Source: Spirochaetales bacterium (GTDB taxonomy: Bacteria; Spirochaetota; Spirochaetia; SZUA-6; DRHE01). Taken from it: 20,571 nt of DNA. The translations under genes were made by a program, and so were the position numbers. Below the pieces are notes generated by a model. It was not told the origin of the DNA. It searched no databases and saw only the letters and a program-made list of their open reading frames with translations. Below, one piece after another: positions 1-7,373 of this stretch; within the stretch, counting starts at the first letter, position 1, and every line of letters starts with the position of its first letter. The stretch spans positions 1 to 20,571 of the forward strand of contig JAFGFV010000115.1 of assembly GCA_016930895.1 (NCBI GenBank). The letters are read 5' to 3'.

Positions 1-1527
1 CTTGCCTTCCGCCTCCACGTGCCAGCCCTCGGCCAGCAGCGCCTCGACGGCCGGGCCGAGGCGGCGGGCCGCGAGCTTGTAGACGACCGCCCGCCGTCGC
101 GGGTCCCGCAGGCGCCGGAAACCCAATTCGCCCAGGCGCCGGGCGGCGCGGCGCTCCTCCCGCTTTCTGCGCAGGAGGATGAGGCCCTCCTGCTCGACGT
201 ACTCGCCGCAGCCCCTCGCGCCGGCGGCCACGATCCGGTCTGCGTACCCGAAGGAGAGCTCCCCCGCCAGGGTGCCGCCGGTGCGGGAGTAGCCCATGGA
301 CTCGGCCTTCCCGATCTTCAGGCGGGGCAGGGGCGCGGCCTGCAGAGTGCGTACGCCGAGGGATTCATCGATCTCCAGGGGAGGCAGGTGCGGGAGAGAG
401 ACCAGGCGGCGGAGCAGCGCAGCCATCTCCCCCGTTTCCACCTGGATCGCTCGCCTCCGGCGCAGGGTCGTGACCCAGGGAAAAGAGCCATACTCCCGGA
501 AGCGGCTCAAGGCACCGCCGGCGAACAGCAGTCCGCCCATGATCAGGAGATCCGGCCGGGACAGGGGCATGCGTTCGGCCCCTCGCCGAAGGGCCCCTTG
601 CACGCGGCACCCCTGGCCTCCGTCCGCGGCTCCGATCTCCAGGTGGAACTCCCAGGGTTCTTCGGGGTCCCAGCGCACCGGCGGATGCTCGAAGGGATTG
701 TCTTGGGTGCCCTGCAGGTACAGCCTCCCGGTGGCGCACATCCTGGGCAGCAGGAGCCTGACCAGCCCCGTGTCCAGGTAATAGGTGGGAAAGATCGTGG
801 CGGAGGCCACTCCGATGCGCTGGTAGCCGTCCCCCGTGCGGGTGAACTCCTCCGCGTAAAAGGTACCCCGCAGGACCGCCACGATGGCCCGATCTCGGGG
901 GTCCTGGATCTCGCCCAGGCTCGCCGTGCGTAGCTCCCGGGAGCGGGGGGCCAGCCGGGTCCCGCTGCGCCCCACGTCGCTGTGGTACAGCCGGAGGAAG
1001 GCCTGCCCGGCGGCCAGGGTCCGGGGAGCATCCAGCACGTAGTACAGCTGCCTGTCCGCCGGCCACGAGCCCGTAGTCCCCCGTCTACCCGGCGACAGCG
1101 AGGACCGGATTCCCTTCAGGGCCTGGAGCCATTCGGGTTCGGCCGCGGCAGGAGGACCGGAAGAAGCCGCGAAGGATCGTCCCGGGGCGCGCTCGGCCGA
1201 CGCCGCGGGGGCAGCCGCTCCGCCAGCCTGCCGCGGAGCGGGGTCGGGCAGATGTCCGAGGCTTTCGAGTTTGAGCAGCGTGGCCCAGAGATGCTTGCAG
1301 GGCTCCCCCTGGTCCATGAAGTAGGGACAGCTGCAGGACAACTCGATCCCGCGGCGGCCGAAGGTGATCTCCACGGTGTAGCGCCGGGTGCCTTGCACGA
1401 TCGCCAGCGCCCGTTGGGGGGTCACCTCGGCCAGGCGGACCCGGTCGCGCTGGAAGTAGTCGCGGCCCCGGGCGCGGATGACCGGGTCGAACTCCGTGGA
1501 GAACTTGGCAAGGAGAGGGTGTGTCAA
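1..1527 (-). CDS. SNF2-family helicase with N-terminal SWIM zinc finger (5' part only)
   Basis: The reverse strand is open from position 1527 to the left edge (509 codons), with a TAA about 60 bp upstream of the chosen start; the C-terminal part lies outside the window. Residues 65-79 form a SWIM zinc motif: Cys65-x-Cys67, then Cys77-x-His79. The N-terminal context (ranges of FDPVIRARGRDYF and RRYTVEITF) is typical of the SWIM module. Residues about 150-500 resemble the long region that lies between SWIM and the ATPase core in bacterial SNF2 proteins (LYYVLDAP, then YYLDTGLVRLLLPRM). No Walker A motif is reached in the window, so the helicase assignment is by architecture. In the family these proteins are DNA-dependent ATPases that remodel protein-DNA complexes. 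The start is a TTG about 8 nt after a GGAAAG sequence; no ATG or GTG in frame fits better. A promoter candidate lies at 1597-1626. Confidence 0.72.
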   Translation of the reverse strand, partial: MTHPLLAKFSTEFDPVIRARGRDYFQRDRVRLAEVTPQRALAIVQGTRRYTVEITFGRRGIELSCSCPYFMDQGEPCKHLWATLLKLESLGHLPDPAPRQAGGAAAPAASAERAPGRSFAASSGPPAAAEPEWLQALKGIRSSLSPGRRGTTGSWPADRQLYYVLDAPRTLAAGQAFLRLYHSDVGRSGTRLAPRSRELRTASLGEIQDPRDRAIVAVLRGTFYAEEFTRTGDGYQRIGVASATIFPTYYLDTGLVRLLLPRMCATGRLYLQGTQDNPFEHPPVRWDPEEPWEFHLEIGAADGGQGCRVQGALRRGAERMPLSRPDLLIMGGLLFAGGALSRFREYGSFPWVTTLRRRRAIQVETGEMAALLRRLVSLPHLPPLEIDESLGVRTLQAAPLPRLKIGKAESMGYSRTGGTLAGELSFGYADRIVAAGARGCGEYVEQEGLILLRRKREERRAARRLGELGFRRLRDPRRRAVVYKLAARRLGPAVEALLAEGWHVEAEGK

Positions 1528-1596
1528 CGTGCAGTGCTTTCCGGATGCGTTTGCCTGGAGCGCCGCTGCCGAATCGCTGCGGCGCCCTTATTGAGG

Positions 1597-1626
1597 ACTA
1601 TACCCCGGTGGGCGCGGCCCCGGCAA
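1597..1626 (-). promoter_or_regulatory. sigma70-like promoter for the SWIM/SNF2 gene
   Basis: On the minus strand a TTGCCG box (1626-1621) is followed by an 18-bp spacer and TATAGT (1602-1597). The -10 box matches the consensus at five of six bases. Transcription would begin near 1590, leaving a leader of about 63 nt before the TTG start at 1527. Confidence 0.5.
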
Positions 1627-1657
1627 GAGCCGCACGCCGGGGACTGCGGGAGCCGGG

Positions 1658-1684
1658 ATCCGTGGTGGACTGATCACCACGGGT
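1658..1684. other. perfect inverted repeat in divergent intergenic region
   Basis: CCGTGGTG (1660-1667) and CACCACGG (1675-1682) are perfect 8-bp complementary arms around a 7-nt loop, GACTGAT. Outer bases 1658-1659 and 1683-1684 add an A-T and a T-G pair. No T-tract follows on either strand. It overlaps the upstream edge of the plus-strand promoter at 1686-1714, so a regulator-binding site is more likely than a terminator. Confidence 0.5.
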
Positions 1685-1685
1685 C

Positions 1686-1714
1686 TTGCCGAGCAGACGT
1701 TCGTCTACCATAAT
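1686..1714 (+). promoter_or_regulatory. sigma70-like promoter for the GHKL ATPase gene, giving a leaderless start
   Basis: TTGCCG (1686-1691), a 17-bp spacer and CATAAT (1709-1714, five of six consensus bases). The usual start of transcription, seven bases beyond the -10 box, falls at 1721, which is the A of an ATG. This explains why the gene has no Shine-Dalgarno sequence. Confidence 0.5.
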
Positions 1715-1720
1715 GCGGTG

Positions 1721-3709
1721 ATGGCTCGACAGGATAGATCCAGGACGACAGCGACCAGCCCCCCCAGGCGCCGCAGCGGCGGGAGCGGGAGCATCCGTAG
1801 TGGAGCTCAGGGTGGCGGCAAGCGCCCTGTGGGTGGTGCAGGGAAGGCAGGCGGCCGGCTGCGGATTGGGGACAGCTGGAACGCGATCTCGATCATCGCC
1901 CTCTCCCAGAACAATCCCCTCAAGGCCATAGCGGAGTTCGTCGAGAACTCCATCGACGCACGGGCCCAAAACGTCACCATCGTGCGCGGCAAGGACCGAG
2001 GAGAGCTCTATCTGAAGGTCATCGACGACGGCGAAGGGATCCCGCTCGACCCCGAGGGTCAGCCGGACTTTCGCTACGTCGCCACCCACGTGTGCGACTC
2101 CTTCAAGCGCAAGCTCAAGAAGGAGGGAGCACAGGGGATCCAGGGGGAGTTCGGCATCGGCCTGCTTTCCTTCTGGACAGTGGGCGAGCGGCTCATCTTG
2201 TCCAGCGCCGGCGCTGACGGCAAGGCCTACCAAATGGAGATGCGCAAGAGCGAACCGGGGTACGTGATTGCCCAGAAACGCACCCTGTTCTCTCATTCTG
2301 GGGTGGAGCTGACGATCCGCCCGCTGCTTCCCGGTCTGCGGCAGTTGAACGGCGAGAAGATCCAGAGCTACCTTGCTTCGGAGCTGCGCGACCGGATTCG
2401 CAAGTCCGGTGTCAGGATCACGATCAAGGATCGTTATTCGCGCAAGGAGCTGGAGGTGCAGCCGCGTAAGTTCACCGGCCGGCTGCTCCATGAGCTCGGG
2501 CCTCTTGGGACCCCTCTCGGGGATGTGGACCTGGAGTTGTACCTGAACGATCCCGCTGCGGAGAATCGGGTCAGCCTGTACCGCGCCGGGACGCGGGTGC
2601 TTCCCTCCCTCTCGGCCCTCGATTTCTTCGATCGGCCGCCCTGGAACAGCGGGTACTTCCAGGGAATGATCGATGCTCCGTTCCTTCAGCTTACTCCCGG
2701 AACCCGGGATGGGATCATCCGGGACGAGAGCTTTGACACCCTCTGCCGGGCTCTCGAGAGGGTGGAGGCGCAGCTGGCCGAAATCGTCGAGGCCGAGCGT
2801 CGGGCCGAAGAAGAGGAAGCCAGCCGCAACATCTTGAGGTCGGTGCAGCGCGCCCTGCGGGAGGCCTTCCTGGCTCTGCCACCGGAGGAGTACGACTGGT
2901 TCAGCCTCTATGCCGTGGGCCGTCGAGTTGCCAGGAGGCCCGCCGAGACGGGGATGTTCGAGGATCAGCCGGAACACGATCAGGCAGACCGGAAGGCCGT
3001 GGATGCGTCCCTGGTCACGGATTCCGCTCCCGGCGCGGGCCAAGCAGCGCCGGCGGACGCTGAGACCGCCGAGCGGGAAGACCGGGAGTTCTACGAGTTC
3101 CCCGGGCCTCTATACTCTGCTGTGATCTCGCCGGCCTCGGCAATCCTCCGGGTCGGTGCGGAACGCAGCTTTCGGTGCATACCGCGGGATCATCGTCGCC
3201 GCACCGTGGAGGAGCGGCTGTCGTTCCAGTGGCGAGTGTTGGACGGGTTGGGCAGCATCGATGACCCGAGCAAGGAGATCATCAACTTCACAGCCCCGGA
3301 GGAGCCGGGCCTCACGATCCTCGAGGTCAGGGTGGTCCAGGCCCAGGGCGAAGGGCAGGCAGAGCTTGCCTGCACCGCGGAGGCCATCGTGACCGTCACG
3401 GATTCACTCCTTCCCAGGGAAGGTGGTGATGGGCCGCAGGGGGGCAAGGGCCTGCCGGGGTACACTTTCCTGCGGGCGCCGGGCGAGCTGTGGCGTTCGA
3501 AATACGACCCCAGGAACAACCTGGTCGTCATCAACAACGGGCACCGGGACTACCTCTTCGCGGCGAAGACGAAGGCGCGCAAGCTCAGGTACATCTGCCG
3601 GCTGTTCGCCAAGGAACTGGTTCTGGAGAACTTCCCGGGCTTCGAGCCCGGCGAGCTCCTCGAGCGCATGATCGAGCTCGGTCTGTATACCGAGGAGAAT
3701 CTCAAGTAG
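1721..3709 (+). CDS. GHKL-type (Hsp90/MutL/MORC-like) ATPase with Ig-like segment
   Basis: The 662-residue protein carries the Bergerat-fold ATP-binding motifs. The N box is EFVENSIDA (Glu72, Asn76, Asp79), the G1 box is DDGEGI (residues 102-107), and the G2 box is GIQGEFGIG (about 139-147). The spacing resembles MutL, Hsp90 and MORC proteins rather than histidine kinases, and no H-box or phosphoacceptor region is present. A transducer-like middle region continues to about residue 370. Residues about 465-565 look like an Ig-like beta-sandwich (FQWRVLDGLGSI, INFTAPEEPG). A conserved-looking basic C-terminal domain (about 575-662) follows. The first 40 residues are a low-complexity R/G/S tail. 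ATG 1721 is preferred over the adjacent GTG 1718 because it coincides with the predicted transcription start. The cellular role is unknown; an ATP-gated clamp in DNA or stress functions is only an inference. Confidence 0.75.
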   Translation: MARQDRSRTTATSPPRRRSGGSGSIRSGAQGGGKRPVGGAGKAGGRLRIGDSWNAISIIALSQNNPLKAIAEFVENSIDARAQNVTIVRGKDRGELYLKVIDDGEGIPLDPEGQPDFRYVATHVCDSFKRKLKKEGAQGIQGEFGIGLLSFWTVGERLILSSAGADGKAYQMEMRKSEPGYVIAQKRTLFSHSGVELTIRPLLPGLRQLNGEKIQSYLASELRDRIRKSGVRITIKDRYSRKELEVQPRKFTGRLLHELGPLGTPLGDVDLELYLNDPAAENRVSLYRAGTRVLPSLSALDFFDRPPWNSGYFQGMIDAPFLQLTPGTRDGIIRDESFDTLCRALERVEAQLAEIVEAERRAEEEEASRNILRSVQRALREAFLALPPEEYDWFSLYAVGRRVARRPAETGMFEDQPEHDQADRKAVDASLVTDSAPGAGQAAPADAETAEREDREFYEFPGPLYSAVISPASAILRVGAERSFRCIPRDHRRRTVEERLSFQWRVLDGLGSIDDPSKEIINFTAPEEPGLTILEVRVVQAQGEGQAELACTAEAIVTVTDSLLPREGGDGPQGGKGLPGYTFLRAPGELWRSKYDPRNNLVVINNGHRDYLFAAKTKARKLRYICRLFAKELVLENFPGFEPGELLERMIELGLYTEENLK

Positions 3710-3717
3710 GCTGCGCG

Positions 3718-3737
3718 CGCCGGTGCCAGTGCCGGCG
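3718..3737. terminator. hairpin between convergent genes, possible terminator
   Basis: CGCCGG (3718-3723) pairs with CGCCGG's complement CCGGCG (3732-3737) across an 8-nt loop, with two inner G-T pairs possible. It lies just after the GHKL stop codon and before the convergent gene ending at 3781. No T-tract follows, so its activity as an intrinsic terminator is uncertain. Confidence 0.3.
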
Positions 3738-3780
3738 GGTCTCAGGGTCTTCGGCCTCTCCCGTCTCGTCGGGACCGTCC

Positions 3781-4317
3781 CTACGGGACGATCCGGAAGG
3801 GCAGGGACATCTCGGCCCGGGCCTCCTTGAGCTGGTCCTTGAGCACCGCCCTGTAGACGTAGTCACCCGGCGGCAGGTTCCCCAGGGTCAGGGAGTTGGT
3901 GGCGAACAGGTCGAAGACCGGCGAGCGGCTGTAATAGTGAAAGGCCAGCAGGTCCTCCTGCTCGTAGAGCACCTCGCCGTCGCCCGATTCCAGCACGATG
4001 TCCTGGGTGTACCAGATTTCGTACTGCCCCTGTACGCGGTTGGTGAACACGTTGACCGGCTCGTAATACAGCAGAAGCTCTCCCCCCTGCGAAATAGCCG
4101 GTTCGGGCAGCGGCACGTAGGAGCCGAACCCGATGACCTTGGAGCAGAGGGAGACATCCTTGAAACTGAGCGCCCCCCGGTTCTGCAGGTCGATGATCTG
4201 GTTCTTGAGCCGCAGAATCGCACTCTGATCCTGAGCTCCCGCCGCGGCGCAGGCGAGGAGCAGCAGGGTTGCACCCACAGCGAGTCGGCCCAAGCGGGCG
4301 GTCCTGGTCGTCGTCAT
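3781..4317 (-). CDS. small exported protein, probable lipoprotein, function unknown
   Basis: A 178-residue protein. The N-terminus (MTTTRTARLGR, then a hydrophobic stretch through about residue 22) is a signal sequence. Cys23 in LLLLAC gives a relaxed lipobox, so it may be a lipoprotein; signal peptidase I cleavage after AGA (residue 28) is the alternative. The mature part begins with a polar, helix-like stretch (ILRLKNQIIDLQN) and continues with beta-rich sequence containing many aromatic residues, ending near the C-terminus with PPGDYVYRAVLKDQ, which looks like an extracellular beta-sandwich. I do not recognise the family. The ATG at 4317 has an AGGAGGT ribosome-binding site six bases upstream, which rules out the much longer in-frame extension that overlaps the glycosidase. 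It has its own promoter candidate (4347-4376). Confidence 0.75.
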   Translation of the reverse strand: MTTTRTARLGRLAVGATLLLLACAAAGAQDQSAILRLKNQIIDLQNRGALSFKDVSLCSKVIGFGSYVPLPEPAISQGGELLLYYEPVNVFTNRVQGQYEIWYTQDIVLESGDGEVLYEQEDLLAFHYYSRSPVFDLFATNSLTLGNLPPGDYVYRAVLKDQLKEARAEMSLPFRIVP

Positions 4318-4346
4318 CCACGCACCTCCTTTTGCACGTGAGCTCG

Positions 4347-4376
4347 ATTGTGTGGTGCCTGCGGGCGGATTGTCAA
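4347..4376 (-). promoter_or_regulatory. promoter for the small exported protein
   Basis: On the minus strand a perfect TTGACA (4376-4371) is followed by an 18-bp spacer and CACAAT (4352-4347, four of six). It lies two bases beyond the terminator hairpin of the GH4 gene, so this gene appears to be its own transcription unit. Confidence 0.5.
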
Positions 4377-4378
4377 AT

Positions 4379-4413
4379 GGCCGCGCCGAGCGAAGCTGAG
4401 GCTCAGCGCGGCC
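4379..4413 (-). terminator. strong hairpin at the end of the GH4 gene
   Basis: GGCCGCGC (4379-4386) pairs with GCGCGGCC (4406-4413). One mismatch follows, then GAGC (4388-4391) pairs with GCTC (4401-4404) around a 9-nt loop. On the minus strand it begins about 20 bases after the GH4 stop and is followed by ATTTGACAAT, which is T-rich but not a clean T-run. Probably the 3' end of the ROK/GH4 transcript. Confidence 0.55.
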
Positions 4414-4433
4414 TTGTGTCACCTGCGAGGCCC

Positions 4434-5795
4434 CTATTCGAAGCGGGTCTCGTACTGGCGGCTGTAGGCCAGCAGGTCCTCCAGGAGGGCCTGGGCCACC
4501 GTGACGCTGTGGATGAACGGGTCCATGAGCAGCGCCTGTAGCGCCAGCTCCCGGGACCCGGTGGCCGCGGCGTCGGCCACGATGTTCGTGATGGAACCGA
4601 TCAGCTGGCAGTAGGGAGCCACCACCTCGGGCAGCGGCCCGTACTGAACGGCCTTGGGCCCGTCTGGCCCCACCACGGCGGGCAACTCGACGATGATGTC
4701 GTCGGTGAGGTTGGAGATGGCCCCGTTGTTCATCAGGTTGAGGGCGGGGTGATACTTCTGTCCTGCGGTCATCAGGTACCTTGCGATCTGCAGGCTGAGC
4801 CAGCCGATGCGCCGCTGGGACACGTAGGTCTTGATGGCCTCCGGAGAGTCGTAGCGCGCCACGATGTCGGCCCAGTCGCTGGCCATCCTGCCTCCGAACC
4901 ACTGGTCCACCGGGTAGGGTTTGAGGCCGCAGCGCTCAGCGATGGTGTCGTCCACGAACCACAGGTAGTCGGCCACGTGGTTGTCGGCGGGGGAGCAGAC
5001 AAACCCCAGGAGCTTGGCCGCTTCGAAGATGAAGCGGTAGCCGCCGGGGAACTCCATGGCCTTCGTCTTCCGGATTGTGTCCATTGCCAGGGGATACAGG
5101 TCCTCGCCGGTGGCGGCATCGCGGATGTCGGTGACCCACTGGAGATGGTTGATCCCGGCCAAGAGAATGTCCACGCTGCCGGACGGGACCATGAATTCCC
5201 GCTCGATCGGATCTGCGTCACGCAGGTGAGTGCGCTCATCCTTGCCCAGGAGCTGCTCCAGGGCCATCTGGATCATCTCGTGACCGTTGCAGTAGCCGAT
5301 CCACTTGACTTTGGAATGGCGGTGCAGGGCGGCCAGGATGCGGGACAGGGGATTGTTGTCCAGGATCAGCCAGGCGTCCGGGCAGAGCTTCTCGATGTCG
5401 GCTGCGATGTCCAACATGACTGGCACGTGGCGGATGCTGAAGTTCAGGCCCGGCGCCCCGACCGTGTACGCTTCGTAGGGGTTGATACCGTGCTTGTTGC
5501 ACAGCTCGAACTCCTTTTTCCAGGCTTCCTTCGAATTGACGGCGATGAAGCAATACACGTAGTCCGCGTGGGGCAGCGCGTCCGCCCGCTTTGTGTGGCC
5601 CTCGACCCTGATGCCCCAGTCCAGGGTCTTGTTGATTCGGTTGGCCAGCTCGACCTCGTGCTTGAGGCGATCCGGCTTGCGGTCCACCAGGGCAAGGGTG
5701 CAGCCCTTGAACTCCTCGAACTTGAACAGCTCCTGAAGAAAGAACTCCGTGAACTGGCTCCCAGAGCCGATGACCACGATCTTCGCCTTGTTCAT
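4434..5795 (-). CDS. glycoside hydrolase family 4 (NAD- and metal-dependent glycosidase)
   Basis: A 453-residue cytoplasmic enzyme of the usual family length. The N-terminal Rossmann motif is VVIGSGSQF (residues 7-15), followed by the acidic turn ALVDRKPDRL typical of GH4. Also visible are LDNNPLSRI (Asn148-Pro149, nucleotide/sugar contact), GYCNGHE with metal-ligand Cys169, and GINHLQW with metal-ligand His217. In this family the substrate is oxidised at C3 by NAD, the aglycone is eliminated, and the C3 ketone is then reduced. Whether the substrate is an alpha-glucoside, galactoside or uronide, phosphorylated or free, cannot be decided. The usual GGGS turn is GSGS. ATG 5795 is chosen because AAGGAGG lies seven bases upstream; the TTG further upstream lacks one. 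It lies 76 bp after the ROK gene, probably in one operon, and divergent to an unphosphorylating ABC importer, which favours free rather than 6-phospho substrates. Confidence 0.9.
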   Translation of the reverse strand: MNKAKIVVIGSGSQFTEFFLQELFKFEEFKGCTLALVDRKPDRLKHEVELANRINKTLDWGIRVEGHTKRADALPHADYVYCFIAVNSKEAWKKEFELCNKHGINPYEAYTVGAPGLNFSIRHVPVMLDIAADIEKLCPDAWLILDNNPLSRILAALHRHSKVKWIGYCNGHEMIQMALEQLLGKDERTHLRDADPIEREFMVPSGSVDILLAGINHLQWVTDIRDAATGEDLYPLAMDTIRKTKAMEFPGGYRFIFEAAKLLGFVCSPADNHVADYLWFVDDTIAERCGLKPYPVDQWFGGRMASDWADIVARYDSPEAIKTYVSQRRIGWLSLQIARYLMTAGQKYHPALNLMNNGAISNLTDDIIVELPAVVGPDGPKAVQYGPLPEVVAPYCQLIGSITNIVADAAATGSRELALQALLMDPFIHSVTVAQALLEDLLAYSRQYETRFE

Positions 5796-5837
5796 CTTTG
5801 CCTCCTTACTGAACAATACTTGATTCTCACTGGCATT

Positions 5838-5859
5838 CGGCGTCGCCGCCCGGACGCCG
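5838..5859 (-). other. hairpin between ROK and GH4 genes
   Basis: CGGCGTC and GACGCCG form a perfect 7-bp stem with an 8-nt loop. There is no T-tract. It is likely an intercistronic mRNA structure affecting stability or relative expression of the two genes. Confidence 0.35.
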
Positions 5860-5871
5860 CCAAGGCAACTA

Positions 5872-7128
5872 CTAACACGGATTTGCCTCGGGGAGAAGCC
5901 CTCGTTTGGTCACGATTTCGCTGAGCACTAGGGTTGCCGCTCCGATTGCGCTGGCGTTCTCGCCCAGAAGGGAGGGAACCAGCGGCGGGGTCGCCACCAT
6001 GGTGGTAAACGCCCGCTGCTTAAGAGTCTTGCGTACCTCGTCAAAGAGAAGCTCGCCGGCGCCCGCGACCCCACCGCCGATGATCACGATCTCGGGATCC
6101 AGGAGATTGATGACGCTGGCGATCGCAATCCCGAGGTACCGCCCTGCCTCCTCCAGCAGGTGGCGTGCCGCTGCGTCTCCCGCCTGCGCAGCCTCCACCA
6201 CCACCCTGGCGCTGATTTTGTCGATCTGTCCGTTCGCGCGCTGTCGAATCAGGGAGCCCCCTCCGGAGCTGACTACCCGTATGGCACCCGCGGCGATGGC
6301 GTTGCCTCCCGCGATCGTTTCCAGACAGCCCCGGTTGCCGCAGTGACACGTTGGACCCGAAGGGAGAACCGTCAGATGACCGAACTCTCCGGCCGTGTAG
6401 TGTCTGCCTCTGTACAGCTTGCCGTCGATCACGATCCCGCTGCCGATTCCGTGGCCAATGTTCACGCAGAAGATGTTGTCGTAGCCCCGTCCGGCACCGA
6501 AGCGAGCCTCGCCAAGGGCCATGGCGCGGGCGTCGTTTTCGGTGATCACCGGCAAGCTGAACTCCTCCCGGAAGACCTTCGCGATGGGAACGTCCCGCCA
6601 TCCGGGGATGTTCGGGGCAAAGATCGAGATTCCTCGGGCGGCATCGATGAGCCCGGAAACCGACAGACCAACGCCCGCAAGTCGGGCGAGGGGTTTGGCG
6701 GAGGACTTGATGGCACCGTGGGCGGCAGTGATCATGATCTCCAGGATTTCCTCGCTGCCGGCGTGGACGTCGATAGGGATGCGCTCCCGGCCGAGTATGG
6801 TCCCGTGCAGGTCGGTGACCACGCCGATGACCTTGGTGATGCCCAGATCGACCCCCACCAGGTAGAAGGCATCGGGATTCAACTCGATCAGGATCGGCCG
6901 GCGTCCGCCCTGTGACTTCCCGTGTCCCAGCTGCCGGGTGATGCAGAGCCTGGCCAGCTCCGAAACGGCGTGGGACACGGTCGCGGGAGTCAGGTCGGCC
7001 AGCCGGGCGATTTCGGCCCGGGAGATGCGGCCCCTTCGTCCGAGAATCGACAACACCTCCAGGAGGGCTTTGCCCCTCAGCGCATGATGAGAATTCCTTC
7101 CCTGGCCTGCTTCTCCGTTCGAACTCAC
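5872..7128 (-). CDS. ROK-family transcriptional regulator (NagC/XylR/Mlc type)
   Basis: A 418-residue protein with an N-terminal winged helix-turn-helix (about residues 20-75: SRAEIARLADLTPATVSHAV) fused to a ROK sugar-kinase-like domain. The kinase part shows the DLG phosphate loop (94-96), the END motif with the expected catalytic Asp199, and the ROK zinc site His251, Cys261, Cys263 and Cys268 (CHCGNRGCLE). Such proteins bind DNA and release it when a sugar or sugar phosphate binds the C-terminal domain. The retained active-site residues mean sugar binding, possibly even kinase activity, cannot be excluded. It is divergent to the binding-protein gene at 7374 and upstream of GH4, so it most likely represses both. 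The start is GTG 7128, with no convincing Shine-Dalgarno sequence; the promoter at 7135-7163 would place the first transcribed base on this GTG. Confidence 0.9.
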   Translation of the reverse strand: MSSNGEAGQGRNSHHALRGKALLEVLSILGRRGRISRAEIARLADLTPATVSHAVSELARLCITRQLGHGKSQGGRRPILIELNPDAFYLVGVDLGITKVIGVVTDLHGTILGRERIPIDVHAGSEEILEIMITAAHGAIKSSAKPLARLAGVGLSVSGLIDAARGISIFAPNIPGWRDVPIAKVFREEFSLPVITENDARAMALGEARFGAGRGYDNIFCVNIGHGIGSGIVIDGKLYRGRHYTAGEFGHLTVLPSGPTCHCGNRGCLETIAGGNAIAAGAIRVVSSGGGSLIRQRANGQIDKISARVVVEAAQAGDAAARHLLEEAGRYLGIAIASVINLLDPEIVIIGGGVAGAGELLFDEVRKTLKQRAFTTMVATPPLVPSLLGENASAIGAATLVLSEIVTKRGLLPEANPC

Positions 7129-7134
7129 TGACTG

Positions 7135-7163
7135 AGCCTACCATGACTTTGTTTGTTTTTCAA
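7135..7163 (-). promoter_or_regulatory. candidate promoter of the ROK gene, giving a leaderless start
   Basis: On the minus strand TTGAAA (7163-7158), a 17-bp spacer and TAGGCT (7140-7135). The -10 box is weak (three of six). Counting seven bases on gives 7128, the G of the GTG start, the same spacing as at the GHKL gene. Confidence 0.35.
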
Positions 7164-7183
7164 GTTAAGTAGCGAACCCAAGC

Positions 7184-7212
7184 TTGACAGAGTCGGGAAA
7201 TGCCGGTAGTAT
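7184..7212 (+). promoter_or_regulatory. promoter P1 of the first sugar ABC operon
   Basis: A perfect TTGACA (7184-7189), a 17-bp spacer and TAGTAT (7207-7212, four of six). Transcription should begin near 7219, inside the inverted repeat at 7218-7233, and give a leader of about 155 nt. Confidence 0.6.
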
Positions 7213-7217
7213 TCGTT

Positions 7218-7233
7218 CAATAATAAACTATTG
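7218..7233. promoter_or_regulatory. candidate operator for the ROK regulator
   Basis: CAATA (7218-7222) and TATTG (7229-7233) are inverted arms separated by six bases, in an A/T-rich patch within GC-rich DNA. It covers the predicted transcription start of P1. ROK regulators commonly bind A/T-rich imperfect palindromes, so it is a plausible operator. This is inference; arms of five bases are short. Confidence 0.35.
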
Positions 7234-7276
7234 GTTCGGACGTGTTCGGGGGGGGTGTTGGTGCCGCTATTCCGCC

Positions 7277-7304
7277 TGGACAACGGCGCGAATCGGAGTA
7301 CAAT
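7277..7304 (+). promoter_or_regulatory. promoter P2 of the first sugar ABC operon
   Basis: TGGACA (7277-7282, five of six), a 16-bp spacer and TACAAT (7299-7304, five of six). It lies about 90 bp downstream of P1 and would give a leader of about 63 nt before the ATG at 7374. Confidence 0.45.
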
Positions 7305-7373
7305 GAATTGCCTGGGACGGGGTCTCGCCGGGACCCGGCCTCGGGATGCGTTGACATCAAAAGGAGGGAGTGT

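Noticed and set aside
1598..3043. A 481-codon minus-strand frame opposite the GHKL gene
   Set aside because: The plus strand holds intact GHKL motifs over the same bases, and the minus frame has no recognisable domain.
3776..3790. CGTCCC/GGGACG hairpin over the stop codon of the small exported protein gene
   Set aside because: The loop has only three bases, the stem overlaps the stop codon, and no T-tract follows, so I do not call a terminator.
4318..4902. N-terminal extension of the small exported protein to 373 residues
   Set aside because: It would overlap the GH4 gene and its terminator; the ATG at 4317 has an ideal ribosome-binding site and begins a signal peptide.
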